From NCBI GenBank assembly GCA_035443885.1, contig DAOMNO010000017.1, positions 5,131-69,130 of the forward strand: DNA of 64,000 bases, read 5' to 3'. Positions 56,410-64,000 of this stretch are shown here, piece by piece. The position numbers and the translations under genes were made by a program. How positions within the stretch are numbered: position 1 is the stretch's first letter; the number at the start of each line of letters is the position of its first letter. The notes under the pieces were generated by a model. It had not been told where the DNA came from, searched no databases, and was given only the letters and a program-made list of their open reading frames with translations. This stretch comes from DAOMNO01 sp035443885. GTDB taxonomy: Bacteria > Planctomycetota > Phycisphaerae > Phycisphaerales > SM1A02.

Positions 56410-57870
56410 TCACTCCTGTGGCGCGAGGATGTCGATCCTCCGCGGCGTGATGATGTTCAACCGCAAGCCGCCGTCATAGGCCTTCTCCCCCACGATGCCG
56501 ACAAGCTGGCCCAACAAGCCGATGACATCGAACTTCTCGGACGGCTCGATGTACGCCACCGTTCGGCCGGATGTTGTGTCCTGCACACGGATCAACTGCG
56601 GCAACCGCCGACCGTCATAAATCGTCGATGCCGCAAGCCGGCCGACCGCTGCGTAATCGCCCACCGCGTCCACTGCATCGCGCACCGCCTGTGTGCGTTC
56701 CGCAGCGACCTGCGCTCGAGCCTTGATCCGGGCGATCTCCGCCATGCGGTCCTGTACATCCAACATCAGCTTGATCTGCTCCGCGCGAGCGTTTGCAAAC
56801 CGCGCCGGCCCGGCTTCGCTCCGCGCTGCCACATCCAGATACATCTGCCGCATCGCGAGTTCCGCCGTCGCCGTCGGTTCACGGCGGACCTTCGCATACG
56901 CCGCCTCAAGATCGTCCAGCGTAACTTCCTTCAACCGCTCCGCCGTTGTCGGCTCCGCAGGTTTGTCTTGTTCATCGGCCTTTGGCTGCACTTCCGGCTT
57001 CGCAGGCTCTGACGTTGCGGCGGGTTCAGCAGGTGGCTCATCCGCAGGCGTTACAACCGGCGCCGGAACAGACACTGGCACAGAGGTCGGCCCAGGAGTC
57101 GGCGCAGGTGTTGTTTCCGGCTTTGGCGTTTCGCGGCGGGGCTGTTCTTCTCGCGCCAGAACCGGCTGTTGTACCGGCGTGGGCGTGGGTGTTGGCGCTG
57201 CGGTTGCAGGCGTGGTTTCTTCACGGTTGCCCTCAGCGAGCCTTCGCTTGGCTGCTTCCCACGTCTGCACTTCCGTTGCGTTCGCGCGGCGGAGATATGT
57301 TTTGCTGATCCACGCTTCAGCATTCTCCGGCAGGCGAATCTTGTGCACCGTGTTGTCGCCTGATACCGTCGTCTCCATCACCGCCACCCGCCGGTTCGCG
57401 TCCAGCCGAATCAGCGGCTTCCAACTGTCGTTCGGGTTGTAACGGGCGTTCAGGTTCGGCGCGAGCACATCCGTTCGGCCGAGCGTTACACCGACCGTGC
57501 CGTTCTCTTCAAGCCGAAACCGACTGCTCGCCTGCGCGGTCGGATGAATGACATAGCCGAAGAAGCGATCGTTTCTGAACGTCGGCCCGCCGTTGGTGAA
57601 CCCGGCTTCAACACGCGCCCAGTTGAACTTCTCACCCACGACCCAGACCAGATCGTCCGCATTCACCTTGCCGAACGGATAGTACGAATCCGCCCCGCCA
57701 GACCGGACATACACATCATTGCCAGTGACTACGGCCAGATACGGCTGAATCGCCGCATCATCCTGCGCCGCAGCCGCACGAGCGAGGTGTGAAGGGGCCA
57801 GAAAAACAACTGCCATCGCCAAGGCGGCGCAGCAGGCAACGGTTCGATCTAGGGAAAAGCGGATGTTCAT
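56410..57870 (-). CDS. Exported SH3-like domain protein with Pro/Thr-rich linker
   Basis: The 486-residue protein has a signal peptide (CCAALAMAVVFLAPSHLARA). An SH3-type segment follows (YLAVVTGNDVYVRSGGADSYYPFGKVNADDLVWVVGEKFNWARVE). A Pro/Thr/Ala-rich linker spans about 225-320, and a helical region (AERLKEVTLDDLEAAYAKVR...) and a beta-rich C-terminus (IRVQDTTSGRTVAYIEPSEKFDVIGLLGQLVGIVG) close it. Such layouts are typical of envelope proteins that bind peptidoglycan or other surface polymers; the exact role is unknown. GGAGG lies 6 nt before the ATG. Confidence 0.8.
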   Translation of the reverse strand: MNIRFSLDRTVACCAALAMAVVFLAPSHLARAAAAQDDAAIQPYLAVVTGNDVYVRSGGADSYYPFGKVNADDLVWVVGEKFNWARVEAGFTNGGPTFRNDRFFGYVIHPTAQASSRFRLEENGTVGVTLGRTDVLAPNLNARYNPNDSWKPLIRLDANRRVAVMETTVSGDNTVHKIRLPENAEAWISKTYLRRANATEVQTWEAAKRRLAEGNREETTPATAAPTPTPTPVQQPVLAREEQPRRETPKPETTPAPTPGPTSVPVSVPAPVVTPADEPPAEPAATSEPAKPEVQPKADEQDKPAEPTTAERLKEVTLDDLEAAYAKVRREPTATAELAMRQMYLDVAARSEAGPARFANARAEQIKLMLDVQDRMAEIARIKARAQVAAERTQAVRDAVDAVGDYAAVGRLAASTIYDGRRLPQLIRVQDTTSGRTVAYIEPSEKFDVIGLLGQLVGIVGEKAYDGGLRLNIITPRRIDILAPQE

Positions 57871-58029
57871 GCGAGACCTCCGTGGCTCAGAACAGAATCA
57901 TCGGACTATCCGGCCATGCAGCCGCACGTATTGTAGCCGGACGCCAGCGATGCCGGACTTTGTCCAAGAGGGTTACGAGGGCCATGCTTCATCGCCAAGC
58001 GAAACGCACCCAACACCCTCATCTTAAAA

Positions 58030-58056
58030 GTGGCACAGGCTTTTGACCTGTGCCAC
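58030..58056. repeat. Inverted repeat (REP-like palindrome)
   Basis: GTGGCACAGG (58030-58039) and CCTGTGCCAC (58047-58056) form a perfect 10-bp stem with a 7-nt loop. It lies just past the 3' end of the MATE gene. The sequence has the look of a dispersed intergenic palindrome. The rest of the 57871-58094 gap holds nothing else I can name. Confidence 0.55.
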
Positions 58057-58094
58057 GCCAGTTCAAAGCATCCAACAGCCCGATGAAACCCGCC

Positions 58095-59660
58095 TCACGG
58101 GCGGGTGCCATCGTGTGCTTCGGGCACTTCTTCTGCAAGATCGCGCGTCGTGCCTTCTGCAGATGGCGCGGGCGGCCCGGGCAGGAGCGGCGCAACCAGT
58201 GCCGCTTCGCGCTCCAGTGTTTCTTCAGGCGTGGGTGTGAGCAGTTGAATCGACTTCCACCGGCCAGACTCAAACCGCAGAGCCATCGTAACGCCATAGA
58301 TGATGATGTACGCCGCCGCACCGATCCACGGGCCGACAGACTCCCAATGCGGGAACGCGCGTGTGAGCAGCCATCCGCCGAGCACGATGAAGACCCAGCT
58401 GTAGATGATGGTAACGATGCCGGGCCACACGGTGTCGCCCGCGCCGCGCAGCGCGCCGGTATAAACGATGCCGAACGCGTCCGCCGTCTGGAACACCGCC
58501 GCACAGATCATGAGATACCCGCCGATGCGGATCATCTCCGCCACCGTCTCCGGGTCCGTCGCTCGCGACTCCACAAACCAGCCGATCAACTCGTGGCGAT
58601 ACACCACGAAGACGATCGCGCAGATCGTCATGTAGGTGATCGACATGACCAGTGCGAGGCGCGCCCTCGCCGCGCCCGTGCGATGATCGCCCGCGCCAAT
58701 GTACTTCCCGACGAGCGATGTTGCTGCGACCGCGAAGCCCACCGCAGGCATGAACGAGAGATGCATGTAGCGCAGCGCGGCCCAGCCAGCGGTCATATGC
58801 GTCTCGCCGAAGCGACCGACCAGCACGGACATGAAAATCGCCCAGCACATCACTTCATTGCCGAACTGCACTGCTGCGGGCCAGCCGATCCTCAGCAAAT
58901 CCTTGATCGGGCCGAATTGCAATCGCCAGTCACTGCGCGAACGCAGCTCTGCGTGCATGCGCGGTCCGAGGAAGATGAATGCAGGGATCGCCAGCTCCAC
59001 CGCGGACCCCATCACCGTGCCCATCGCCGCGCCATACACGCCCAGCGCGGGCATGCCCGGCACGCCCGGCAGCCCAAGCGCAGGCAAACCCTGCTCACCG
59101 AAGATGAGAACGTAGTTCGCCACCACGTTGACGATGTTGCCCGTTACCGCAGCAACTGCCACGACTTTCGGCCTGTGCAGACCGAAGAAATAGTGATGCA
59201 GGCCGCGACCCATGAGTAAGAACAGCGACCCAGCCAATAGAATTTGCGCATAGCCTGACTCAAGTGCTTGCAGTTCTTCACTATGACCGAGCCTGCTGAA
59301 GAAGAACGGCAGTGCGATCGCAAACGGCGCCATGATGAAGACCCACAGGATGAGACTGAGCCACATTGCCGCCCATGCGTAGCGCGGCCCCTTCTCAGGC
59401 GTCCCCGCGCCGTAGTTCTGGCTCACGTAAGTATTGACAACCGTGAGCACGCCCATCGCAGCGGCAATCGGCGTGAACGCCCAGATGCCGCCGTTACCTG
59501 CTGCTGCAAGCTCGCGCGGGCCGACCTGCGCGACCATCAGGCTGTCCACGAACTGCATAACCGTGTAACTGGTCATCGTCAGCACGGTTGGCCATGCGAC
59601 GGTCCACACCTCACGCAGCGGCGTGACTGAGGGTTGAATTGAATGCGTTGACTTCGACAT
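58095..59660 (-). CDS. MATE family efflux transporter
   Basis: The 521-residue protein has about 12 membrane helices in two halves. The first contains VWTVAWPTVLTMTSYTVMQFVDSLMVAQVGPRELAAAGNGG and the second VMCWAIFMSVLVGRFGETHMTAGWAALRYMHLSFMPAVGFAVAATSLVGKYIGAG, the usual MATE repeats. It should export cationic drugs or metabolites using an ion gradient; the substrate is unknown. The N-terminal ATG at 59660 (MSKSTHS) is preferred over 59681; neither has a ribosome site. The C-terminus is an Ala/Pro/Glu-rich tail. Confidence 0.9.
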   Translation of the reverse strand: MSKSTHSIQPSVTPLREVWTVAWPTVLTMTSYTVMQFVDSLMVAQVGPRELAAAGNGGIWAFTPIAAAMGVLTVVNTYVSQNYGAGTPEKGPRYAWAAMWLSLILWVFIMAPFAIALPFFFSRLGHSEELQALESGYAQILLAGSLFLLMGRGLHHYFFGLHRPKVVAVAAVTGNIVNVVANYVLIFGEQGLPALGLPGVPGMPALGVYGAAMGTVMGSAVELAIPAFIFLGPRMHAELRSRSDWRLQFGPIKDLLRIGWPAAVQFGNEVMCWAIFMSVLVGRFGETHMTAGWAALRYMHLSFMPAVGFAVAATSLVGKYIGAGDHRTGAARARLALVMSITYMTICAIVFVVYRHELIGWFVESRATDPETVAEMIRIGGYLMICAAVFQTADAFGIVYTGALRGAGDTVWPGIVTIIYSWVFIVLGGWLLTRAFPHWESVGPWIGAAAYIIIYGVTMALRFESGRWKSIQLLTPTPEETLEREAALVAPLLPGPPAPSAEGTTRDLAEEVPEAHDGTRP

Positions 59661-59845
59661 AAAGCACAACGGGCGGTGCACGCCCGATACCTATTCAGAA
59701 TACTGATTGAGAAACAGAAAAGCCTGTCAGCGGCATGTCAAACACCGCCACCGCCTGCTGCGGCGCGCAACAGACGACGCATCACGTAAAGTGATGCCGC
59801 AACGAGGGACGAGTGAACGTCGTCAGCTTGTCATCAGGCTCATAA

Positions 59846-60862
59846 TCATGATTTACCGCTCTCGTGTGAGATGGATTCGCGCATCGATGTGTCCGCCATC
59901 ACATTTTTCATGCGATAGTAGTCCATGATGCCCAAGTTGCCCTGACGGAACGCCTCGGCCATCGCCTTGGGCACTTCCGCCTCGGCCAGCACGACCAGCG
60001 CGCGGTTTTTCTGTTCCTCGGCCTTGAACTCCGTCTCCTGCGCGACGGCCATCGCTCGCCGCTTTTCGGCTTCAGCCTGGAAGCGTTTCTTGTCCGCTTC
60101 GGCCTGATGCCCTTGCAGCTGCGCGCCGATGTTCTCGCCGACATCAACGTCCGCGATATCAATCGAGAGAATCTCGAATGCGGTGCCCGCGTCGAGTCCT
60201 TTTGCCAGCACCGTCTTGGAGATATTGTCGGGATTCTCCAGCACAGCAAGGTGACTGGCTGCGGAGCCAATGGTCGAAATGATGCCTTCGCCGACGCGGG
60301 CGATGATGGTTTCTTCCGTTGCGCCGCCGACGAGCCGAGCGATGTTCGTTCGCACCGTGACGCGCGCCTTGGCCTTGAGCTGAATGCCGTCCTTCGCCAC
60401 CGCGTCAATCGTGTTCTTGCCTGAACTCGCGCTCGGCACGTCAATCACTTTTGGGTCAACAGACGTTTTCACCGCTTCGAGGATGTCGCGGCCTGCAAGA
60501 TCGATCGCCGTCGCGCGATCCCACGGCAGGTCGATCTTCGCCTTGTCCGCAGCGATCATCGCACGCACGACATTCGTCACGCGACCGCCCGCGAGGTAGT
60601 GGGATTCCAGCAGATCGGTGCTGATTTCCAGCCCTGCCTTTTTCGCGCTGATGCGGTTATAGACGATCGTGCGCGGATCGACCTTGCGGAACTTCATCAT
60701 GACAAGATCGACGAGCCGCACCCGTGCACCAGAGAGCAACGCCTGAAACCACAGGCTGATGAACTGCCCGATGATGAGCAGCACGATGACGACGACAATG
60801 CCGCCGACGATCAGCGCACCCCACGCAAAGGTGCTCAACTGGCTGAGAAAAATGGATGGCAT
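59846..60862 (-). CDS. floA: Flotillin-like protein FloA
   Basis: The 338-residue membrane-associated protein has one N-terminal hydrophobic segment (WGALIVGGIVVVIVLLIIGQFISLWFQALLSGARVRL). A SPFH/flotillin-like domain and an Ala/Glu-rich coiled coil (QAEADKKRFQAEAEKRRAMAVAQETEFKAEEQKNRALVV) follow. It matches the FloA/UPF0365 family, which organises functional membrane microdomains. AAGGG lies 9 nt before the ATG at 60862. The C-terminal NLGIMDYYRMKNVMADTSMR is characteristic. It may be co-transcribed with the MATE gene, 185 nt downstream. Confidence 0.93.
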   Translation of the reverse strand: MPSIFLSQLSTFAWGALIVGGIVVVIVLLIIGQFISLWFQALLSGARVRLVDLVMMKFRKVDPRTIVYNRISAKKAGLEISTDLLESHYLAGGRVTNVVRAMIAADKAKIDLPWDRATAIDLAGRDILEAVKTSVDPKVIDVPSASSGKNTIDAVAKDGIQLKAKARVTVRTNIARLVGGATEETIIARVGEGIISTIGSAASHLAVLENPDNISKTVLAKGLDAGTAFEILSIDIADVDVGENIGAQLQGHQAEADKKRFQAEAEKRRAMAVAQETEFKAEEQKNRALVVLAEAEVPKAMAEAFRQGNLGIMDYYRMKNVMADTSMRESISHESGKS

Positions 60863-61415
60863 AGCAGAAAACCCTTGAACAGAAACCCGGTTGTGAGAGG
60901 TCAGGATAGCACGATCACGCCGTCGTGTCGGCTTGAAGGGCCAAAACTGCGGCATACGGAGACAGGCGGCACTGGGCACTGGCTATATGTATTCCCGCAA
61001 AAATCTATGCGTTCTACAACTTCGCTCGCCAAGCTCCGCTCCCGTTTGGCCAGTGCGCTTGCCCGCCATGGCGACAATTCTGACGACTTTTCTCTTGCGT
61101 CACTGGGTTTGTGAGGTACGCTGAAACAGCGACGCCGGGTCTTCGCACGGGGCGGATATCCGGGATCGTCGCGAATCCTCCACTTCCGGCTTCCCCCCGG
61201 ATGAGTTCATTGGGGACCGACGGGGCCGGGGGGTTTGAATGATGAGTGTGTTCTCCAGTCAGATTGAACGCGACAGCAAGGCCGCCGACGGTCCGCGCGG
61301 TTTGCTTGCTTCGAGGGCTGCTTCGTGTTCGCAGTCTGACGGGTTGAACGCGCTTGTTGCGATGACTTCCCGGTTTCGCTCATGGATCGCCGGGCAACTC
61401 CAAAGGAGTTCTGCT
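60863..61415. other. Intergenic region, no gene recognised
   Basis: The 553 nt have no convincing gene. A plus-strand frame from 61239 runs into the next gene without a ribosome site and may be an N-terminal extension of it. G-rich runs occur at 61211-61234. Confidence 0.4.
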
Positions 61416-63135
61416 ATGCCAACGATCGTGAGACAGGAACACACACACACACACACACATGATTGCAGTGTTTGGAGCACATCACGGCTGTGGCGCATCG
61501 GCTCCGGCACGCTCTGCTGCGTCTGGTCGGTCCTGCTGATGGCAGCGTGGCTGATGACCGCTTCCACGCCGGTTAGCGCAGACCCGCCGAAATATCGGAT
61601 CATCAACTTTAGGGGTATTGCACTGCGATTCGGAACCTTGCGGCACGGTTTCTGAGGCCTATGGCATCAACAATCGCGGTGAAGTTGTGGGCTATGGAGA
61701 TATGCTAGGGCCATGTGGCTGGTGTGAACGAGCGTTTGTCTGGTTACCCGTGGCAAACTATGAGATCACCGCACGCACCATGAAAGCACTGCCTGCAGCA
61801 TCGGATTATGTGCGGGCTTATGACATCAATATCAATGGGATCGTTGTGGGAAGCAACAATTCTGTAAGTCCTGAGTTTAAATCGGGTGCCGGTATCTCGG
61901 CTACTGGCTATGGGCATTTATGGAACTTGGCGACAGGCGCGGATCATGTTATCGATCCACAAGGAGGTGGTGGATTTGCATGGGCAATCAATGACCTATC
62001 TCCACCTGTGATTATAGGAGCCGTAGACTATCCAACATTCCCCGGGTTTAGCACTTGGCGAGGCTTTCGCATTGAGTACAATGGTCCAAGCTCACCTTTA
62101 CATTTGCTATCGCCTACCGCGGGATCACCGGAAGTTCCTCGTACATCCCACGCCTTTGGTGTTGGGCATGATGGAACCGCTATCGGATACGGCCAAGTCG
62201 TTTGCGGCGGTGGTTGCTTTTCGATGCCTGATTGCCAATTTGGCCAATATTGGCAATCAGCTGCAGGAAGCGTCCTTGAAGCCGTTATTGCGACCGGGTC
62301 ATCTCGCACAATTGGTCGTGGCATGAATTCCTCGGGACATGTAATCGGGAGTTCGTCGCACAATTTCGGACTCGGTGGTCAATGCAAGGCGCACGCGGCG
62401 TTCTGGCCGTCCGTGGGCGGGACGCCAGTTCCATTGCCGCCGGATGATCGTGAGACAAGTGGCTATGCAATTGCGGCACCATTCACGAACGGTGAATTGC
62501 ATGCGGTGGGAGTTGATTGGGAGCAAAACGTGGCCATGCTCTGGCGAAGAGTAGACACCAGTAGTTTATGGGAGCCCCCCATCCTCAGCGACGTCAACGT
62601 CGGCGGCAACATCATCTTGTGCGGCCAAGAGGGTTGGGAACGACTCTACAGAGCGTACGATATCAATGACCATGGCTGGATCGTTGGCGCTGGTCAACTC
62701 GATGCCGATGGTTTCTTCGCGCATCGTGGCTTCGTGATGATTCCAAGCACATACTGCACGGCCGACCTTAACGGCGATTTTATCGTCGATGTGCTTGACC
62801 TGTTGATTCTGCTGTCGGCTTGGGGTCTGTACACGACCACACATTGCTTCGGCTCACCAGATATCAACAACAGCGATGTTGTTGATGTGCAGGACCTACT
62901 AATCCTGCTCGGCGCGTGGGGGCCTTGCCCGGGCATGGGTATTGAAGTGATGACGTTGAATGAGCAACTGACTGCTGCCGGACTTACAGGACAGCAATGG
63001 AACGATTACCAGTCCATCATGACCGGGAGTTCTTCGCAGGCGACCAAGGACAACTGGACCTGCTGGATAATGAACTATCTCATGCAATGCAAGAACTGCC
63101 CCCTTTGTCCCGGTCGCGATCCGTTCGCTAATTAG
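61416..63135 (+). CDS. Secreted HAF-repeat protein with dockerin-like repeats and Cys-rich tail; apparent frameshift at about 61608
   Basis: The 5' part (ATG at 61416, AAAGGAG 7 nt upstream) encodes a signal peptide (LCCVWSVLLMAAWLMTASTPVSA) and PPKYRIIN, then stops at TGA near 61655. The +1 frame continues with LGVLHCDSEPCGTVSEAYGINNRGEVVGYG, the expected next part of an extracellular HAF-repeat protein (AYDININGIVVGS, AYDINDHGWIVGAG). It stays open to 63135. Removing one T of the TTT at 61608-61610 joins the frames as YRIINLGVL. Two dockerin-like repeats follow (ADLNGDFIVDVLDLLILL, DINNSDVVDVQDLLILL). The last 38 residues are a Cys-rich module (KDNWTCWIMNYLMQCKNC, PLCPGRDPFAN). GC is lower than in neighbouring genes. 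Confidence 0.75.
61439..61459 (+). repeat. (AC)10 microsatellite inside the coding start
   Basis: A 21-nt uninterrupted AC run encodes EHTHTHTH a few codons after the start. Slippage by one unit would shift the frame ahead of the signal peptide, so it is a candidate phase-variation site. Confidence 0.8.
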
Positions 63136-63145
63136 CATTGATTGA

Positions 63146-63171
63146 GAGCCTGAGCCGAGAGGCGCAGGCTC
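63146..63171 (+). terminator. Hairpin after the HAF/dockerin-like gene
   Basis: GAGCCTG (63146-63152) pairs with CAGGCTC (63165-63171). An inner GCC/GGC pair extends the stem. GACTTCTT follows. It is a possible weak terminator in the 58-nt gap before the next gene. Confidence 0.45.
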
Positions 63172-63193
63172 GACTTCTTACGGAGGATTCGAA

Positions 63194-63754
63194 ATGCGAC
63201 TCATTCCATTCATTACGATGTATGTCCTCGGCCCATCGGCCAGTGCCAGCGTGGTTGAGTACACAGACAAGACATCATGGCATTCGGCCGTCGGCACATA
63301 CAGTACGATTGATTTCACCGGCCATCCGAATGGTATGCCGATCACAACGCAGTATTCTGAATCACATGGTATTACATTTGCGCCGGGCAGTCAGACACAT
63401 CACTCTAGTTCTTTTACCAACGACGGTCAGGGACTCCGTGGTCAACCGTCGTCGCATTTCGCCTTCTACACGCCGATGCAGTGGATCGCAGTAGAGTTTA
63501 CTGGCAACATCGTGTTCGATCTGTATTTCAAAGGAGAACTCATTTACACGAGTACTGAACGATGGGCACCGATCAATCAGGTGGCGTTCTTCGGTCTGAT
63601 CTCCAATACGCCGTTCGATGAAGTGCATCTGTATCGCGCAACTTTCGGCGGTCTCGTCTTCTACGACGACCTGTACTTCGGCGTTCCCGCGCCCGGTGCG
63701 CTGGGCGTGTTCGCGCTTGCTGCGTTCGGCTGCCGCCGGCGGAGGCGATCATGA
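63194..63754 (+). CDS. Secreted protein with PEP-CTERM-like sorting tail
   Basis: The 186-residue protein has a short signal peptide (MRLIPFITMYVLGPSASAS). A beta-rich body follows (VEYTDKTSWHSAVGTYSTIDFTG...FTGNIVFDLYFKGELIYTS), resembling carbohydrate-binding-like sandwich folds of PEP-CTERM proteins. The tail is VPAPGALGVFALAAFGCRRRRRS, written here as the tripartite VPAPG, hydrophobic, basic signal. GGAGG lies before the ATG. Its TGA overlaps the ATG of the tiny downstream gene (63751-63754). Confidence 0.82.
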   Translation: MRLIPFITMYVLGPSASASVVEYTDKTSWHSAVGTYSTIDFTGHPNGMPITTQYSESHGITFAPGSQTHHSSSFTNDGQGLRGQPSSHFAFYTPMQWIAVEFTGNIVFDLYFKGELIYTSTERWAPINQVAFFGLISNTPFDEVHLYRATFGGLVFYDDLYFGVPAPGALGVFALAAFGCRRRRRS

Positions 63755-63867
63755 CGGGCGGCACATCACAGAGCGTGAAAGATAACTGGACGTGCTGGAT
63801 GGAGAACTACCTGACGCAGTGCGTCAACTGCCCGCTTTGTCCGGGTGCTGATCCTTTTGCTGACTAA
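63751..63867 (+). CDS. 38-residue Cys-rich small protein, standalone copy of the upstream C-terminal module
   Basis: The ORF starts with an ATGA overlap with the PEP-CTERM-like gene, has GGAGG 5 nt upstream and is followed by a strong terminator. All of this supports a real coupled gene. The product (KDNWTCWMENYLTQCVNC, then PLCPGADPFAD) aligns without gaps over its full 38 residues with residues encoded at 63019-63132 at the end of the HAF/dockerin-like protein. The shared pattern is NWTCWxxNYLxQCxNCPLCPGxDPFA. It has four Cys and no signal peptide. The function is unknown. Confidence 0.65.
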   Translation: MTGGTSQSVKDNWTCWMENYLTQCVNCPLCPGADPFAD

Positions 63868-63874
63868 GTTATTG

Positions 63875-63912
63875 ACGCTCAATGGCGGCACTGTGCCGCC
63901 ATTGAGCGTTTC
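63875..63912 (+). terminator. Strong intrinsic terminator
   Basis: ACGCTCAATGGCGGCA (63875-63890) pairs perfectly with its complement at 63894-63909 around a CTG loop. A 16-bp stem is followed by TTTC. It ends the PEP-CTERM-like plus small-protein unit. Confidence 0.85.
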
Positions 63913-63929
63913 TTGAGAGGATGTATGAG

Positions 63930-64000
63930 ATGAAAGCGATGTTTTTTGTTGCAATCGTGCTGACGATGACTCAAGCCGCACAGTCGGATGTTGCGGTGTA
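63930..64000 (+). CDS. Partial exported protein (5' end only)
   Basis: ATG at 63930 with GAGAGG 9 nt upstream starts a typical signal peptide (MKAMFFVAIVLTMTQAAQSDVAV) that runs off the window. An in-frame ATG at 63921 is an alternative. It is probably another secreted protein of the same cluster. Confidence 0.6.
   Translation, partial: MKAMFFVAIVLTMTQAAQSDVAV

Noticed and set aside
61211..61234. G-quadruplex candidate in GGGG-N6-GGGG-CC-GGGGGG
   Set aside because: Only three separated G-runs; a fourth would need splitting the last run without a loop.

Overview
The window is a high-GC (roughly 60-63% by eye) bacterial chromosome segment that reads as Planctomycetota, most likely class Phycisphaerae. 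Indications are the dockerin-like C-terminal modules of the form ADLN-x-D/S-x-x-VDVxDLLxLLxAWGPC, a PEP-CTERM-like sorting tail of the form VPAPGAL...RRRR, membrane proteins with a CPRC...CAEC zinc ribbon, DUF1573 and DUF3179 proteins, and an alternative complex III plus caa3-type oxidase operon. It is a draft assembly: there is a 100-N gap inside a protease gene, and at least two other genes carry probable single-base problems. This taxonomic reading is inference from gene content, not from a marker-gene phylogeny.

Layout. 1-4.9 kb: a partial exported protein, a ~1000-residue NAD-glutamate dehydrogenase and a NUDIX hydrolase, all on the minus strand. 5.1-5.7 kb: a PagL-like outer-membrane lipid A deacylase preceded by a short two-hairpin leader ending in a terminator. 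5.8-10.2 kb: a minus-strand fatty-acid operon fabD, lipoprotein, fabG, acpP, fabF. 10.3-14.4 kb: PhoH/PIN ATPase, Bax inhibitor-1-like membrane protein, TPR lipoprotein, ArsR-methyltransferase fusion. 14.4-18.2 kb: a subtilisin-like protease and a PETase/cutinase-like hydrolase that share an almost identical 152-nt dockerin-like tail, with an SRPBCC protein between them. 18.7-22.9 kb: tandem-ACT protein, ctaA (heme A synthase), ctaB (heme O synthase) and a DUF3179 protein.

22.9-37.2 kb is one long minus-strand respiratory operon, actA-B-C-D-E-F, small membrane protein, sco, coxB, coxA, coxC, subunit IV, second coxC. It encodes a quinol:cytochrome c oxidoreductase (alternative complex III) together with an A2-type caa3 oxidase and its copper chaperone. 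The divergent ctaA/ctaB pair next to it supplies heme A. A good sigma-70-like promoter lies just upstream of actA.

37.5-46.5 kb: a three-part CPA2 antiporter/USP/EIIA-like fusion, TatD nuclease, BtuF-like binding protein, DUF1573 protein, clpB and a PEP-CTERM-like exported protein. 46.8-56.3 kb: a zinc-ribbon membrane protein and a five-gene heavy-metal RND efflux cassette (His-rich small protein, adaptor, permease, His-rich periplasmic protein, outer-membrane factor), followed by a convergent tRNA-Ala(TGC). 56.4-60.9 kb: an SH3-like exported protein, a MATE transporter and flotillin-like FloA. 61.4-64 kb: a lower-GC cluster of exported proteins. It holds a frameshifted HAF-repeat/dockerin-like protein ending in a Cys-rich 38-residue module, a PEP-CTERM-like protein, a tiny translationally coupled gene that encodes the same 38-residue module on its own, and the start of another exported protein. 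The standalone and fused copies of this Cys-rich module are the most novel-looking feature of the window.
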